Positions 5,470-7,791 of a stretch of DNA of 7,791 bases are shown here, in pieces; positions within the stretch are counted from its first letter, which is position 1, and each line of letters starts with the position of its first letter. This stretch comes from an uncultured Alphaproteobacteria bacterium (lineage in GTDB: Bacteria > Pseudomonadota > Alphaproteobacteria > CALKHQ01): the NCBI GenBank assembly GCA_937988735.1, contig CALKHQ010000313.1, positions 1 through 7,791 on the forward strand, read 5' to 3'. A program made the position numbers and the translations under genes. Under the pieces are notes generated by a model. It did no database searches. It was given only the letters and a program-made list of their open reading frames with translations, and was not told the DNA's origin.

Positions 5470-5528
5470 CGGGCATGGCAACGCGCGCTATGTGAGGGCG
5501 CGAGACGGTGTCGGCGGCCGCTGCCCGC

Positions 5529-5544
5529 CGCGCGGCGCCGCGCG
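5529..5544. repeat. 16-nt perfect palindrome just upstream of gcdH
   Basis: CGCGCGGCGCCGCGCG is fully self-complementary and ends 17 nt before the gcdH ATG, immediately before the ribosome-binding site GAGAGG (5551-5556). It could be an operator or an RNA hairpin limiting translation. In such G+C-rich DNA an alternating G/C palindrome is less surprising than elsewhere. Confidence 0.4.
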
Positions 5545-5561
5545 CAGATTGAGAGGCTGAG

Positions 5562-6791
<1,230 letters not shown>

Positions 6792-6868
6792 TGCGCGCCG
6801 GAACGGGCAGGAGCGGTCTGTCGCTGCGGTCATGCTCCGGCCTGGCCGGTGCGTGCGCGAACCCCTTG

Positions 6869-6943
6869 CCACGTGCCCTTGCCCTGGCCCCGTGGACGGT
6901 CCGGTCGGGCCGGACCGTGACGGGGGAGGGACGGGAAACCCCC
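6869..6943 (+). terminator. Tandem hairpins in the gcdH-korA gap
   Basis: CCACG (6869-6873) pairs with CGTGG (6891-6895). Immediately next, ACGGTCCGG (6896-6904) pairs perfectly with CCGGACCGT (6910-6918) around the loop TCGGG. A third possible stem is G-run 6922-6926 with C-run 6939-6943, ending 21 nt before the korA ATG. The direct repeat CCCTTGCC occurs at 6863-6870 and 6876-6883. The 9-bp stem is strong enough to act as a gcdH terminator or processing site, but no T-tract follows. The array could equally be leader structure for korA. No gene is supported in 6792-6964. Confidence 0.4.
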
Positions 6944-6964
6944 TGAACCACCACGGAACACGCG

Positions 6965-7791
6965 ATGCCCGATTCCCATGAGGCGCTGCACGATGCCTCC
7001 GCCCCGCTCGAGGCGGCGGTGGTGCGCTTCGCCGGCGACAGCGGCGACGGCATGCAGCTCACCGGCGGCCAGTTCGCGCTGACCACCGCGCTCGCCGGCA
7101 ACGACCTCGCGACCTTCCCCGACTTCCCGGCCGAGATCCGTGCGCCTGCGGGCACCACCTACGGCGTCTCCGCCTTCCAGATCCGCTTCGGCTCGCGCCG
7201 GATCAAGACCATCGGCGACCAGGTGGACGTGCTGGTGGTGATGAACCCGGCGGCGCTGAAGGTGAACCTGGCGGAGGTGAAGCCGGGCGGCCTCATCATC
7301 GCCGACCGCGACGCCTTCGAGCCGCGGAACCTCGGCAAGGCGGGCTACGCGACCAATCCGCTGGAGGACGGCAGCCTGGCCGGCTACCGGGTGATGACCG
7401 TGGACATGACCCGGCTGACCGAGGAGTCGGTGGCGCCGTTCGGCCTTGGCAAGAAGGCGGCCGACCGGTGCAAGAACATGTGGGCGCTGGGCCTGGTCTA
7501 CTGGATGTTCGCCCGCGACCGCGGCCCGACCGTCGCCTGGCTCAAGGCGAAGTTCGCGAGCCAGCCGGAGCTGGCCGACGCCAACATCGCCGCGCTCAAC
7601 GCCGGCCACGCCTATGCCGAGACGGCGGAGCTGCCGGCGGACGTGCGGGTCTATCACGTCGAGCCGGCGCAGGCGGCGCCCGGCCTCTACCGCAACGTCA
7701 CCGGCACGGAGGCGCTCGCCTGGGGCCTCGTGGCCGGCGCGCAGCTCGCCAACATCGGACTCACCTTCTGCTCCTATCCGATCACGCCGGC
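6965..7791 (+). CDS. korA: 2-oxoacid:ferredoxin oxidoreductase alpha subunit, KorA-like, 3' end outside window
   Basis: The first 275 residues are present and the frame is still open at the window edge. The N-terminus is the gamma domain (about 18-205) with VRFAGDSGDGMQLTGGQF (20-37), FPDFPAEIRAPAGTTYGVSAF (51-71) and DVLVVMNPAALKVN (88-101). It is fused to the start of the alpha (pyrimidine-binding) domain from about 243, NVTGTEALAWGLVAGAQLA (244-262) and the typical SYPITP (270-275). This fused layout is that of KorA of 2-oxoglutarate:ferredoxin oxidoreductase, usually about 600 residues. It works with KorB (thiamine diphosphate and an Fe-S cluster), whose gene is expected just beyond the window. 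The reaction is 2-oxoglutarate + CoA + oxidised ferredoxin to succinyl-CoA + CO2 + reduced ferredoxin, cytosolic. Substrate preference cannot be proved from this fragment; a different 2-oxoacid is possible. Start: the first ATG, with only a weak GGA 8 nt upstream; the next Met lies inside a conserved motif. Confidence 0.88.
   Translation, partial: MPDSHEALHDASAPLEAAVVRFAGDSGDGMQLTGGQFALTTALAGNDLATFPDFPAEIRAPAGTTYGVSAFQIRFGSRRIKTIGDQVDVLVVMNPAALKVNLAEVKPGGLIIADRDAFEPRNLGKAGYATNPLEDGSLAGYRVMTVDMTRLTEESVAPFGLGKKAADRCKNMWALGLVYWMFARDRGPTVAWLKAKFASQPELADANIAALNAGHAYAETAELPADVRVYHVEPAQAAPGLYRNVTGTEALAWGLVAGAQLANIGLTFCSYPITP

Noticed and set aside
6830..7657. Minus-strand open frame opposite korA
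   Set aside because: It is an antisense shadow; the plus strand carries clear KorA motifs through the same region.

Overview
The window is very G+C-rich, double-stranded, densely coding bacterial DNA with strong third-position G/C bias. The gene content (GcvA-type LysR regulator, TupABC tungstate transporter, glutaryl-CoA dehydrogenase, fused gamma-alpha 2-oxoacid:ferredoxin oxidoreductase subunit) fits an alphaproteobacterium, perhaps in or near Rhodospirillales. That placement is inferred from style and content only; there is no rRNA or other phylogenetic marker here. I see no mobile element, tRNA, rRNA or CRISPR array.

Layout. (1) 29-1964, minus strand: a LysR-type regulator followed 94 bp downstream by a CmcJ/NvfI-family oxidoreductase carrying an HxD...H iron-ligand-like pattern. 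The gap between them holds several inverted repeats, and a strong hairpin lies beyond the oxidoreductase. (2) 2079-4385, plus strand: a tight tupB-tupC-tupA operon (permease, ATPase, periplasmic binding protein) for oxyanion import, most likely tungstate. (3) 4398-5270, minus strand and convergent with tupA: a one-component regulator with an excisionase/MerR-like helix-turn-helix and a PBP-like ligand domain, of a type commonly found beside tungstate/molybdate transporters. The tupA-regulator junction carries a perfect 7-bp hairpin whose loop contains the regulator's stop codon. (4) 5271-5561: a non-coding stretch with a probable promoter for the regulator, a possible 20-codon leader ORF overlapping a GC-rich hairpin, and a 16-nt perfect palindrome just before the next gene. 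(5) 5562-6791, plus strand: glutaryl-CoA dehydrogenase. (6) 6965 to the window end, plus strand: the 5' part of a korA-like 2-oxoglutarate:ferredoxin oxidoreductase alpha subunit, preceded by tandem hairpins.

How the genes may work together. TupA captures the oxyanion in the periplasm, TupB/TupC move it in, and the cytoplasmic regulator probably senses it and controls uptake. Glutaryl-CoA dehydrogenase (lysine, tryptophan or aromatic catabolism to crotonyl-CoA) and KorA (low-potential electrons from 2-oxoglutarate, or the reverse reaction) form a separate carbon/energy block. The LysR gene probably controls the oxidoreductase gene.

Most of the window is ordinary, well-recognised biology. The less explained signals are in the non-coding DNA: a similar GCCGCAG...TCTTTTGCGGCC hairpin upstream of both tupB and gcdH, apparent leaderless promoters on both regulator genes, and the leader-ORF/hairpin arrangement before gcdH. 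I did not find a convincing, wholly new multi-gene system.
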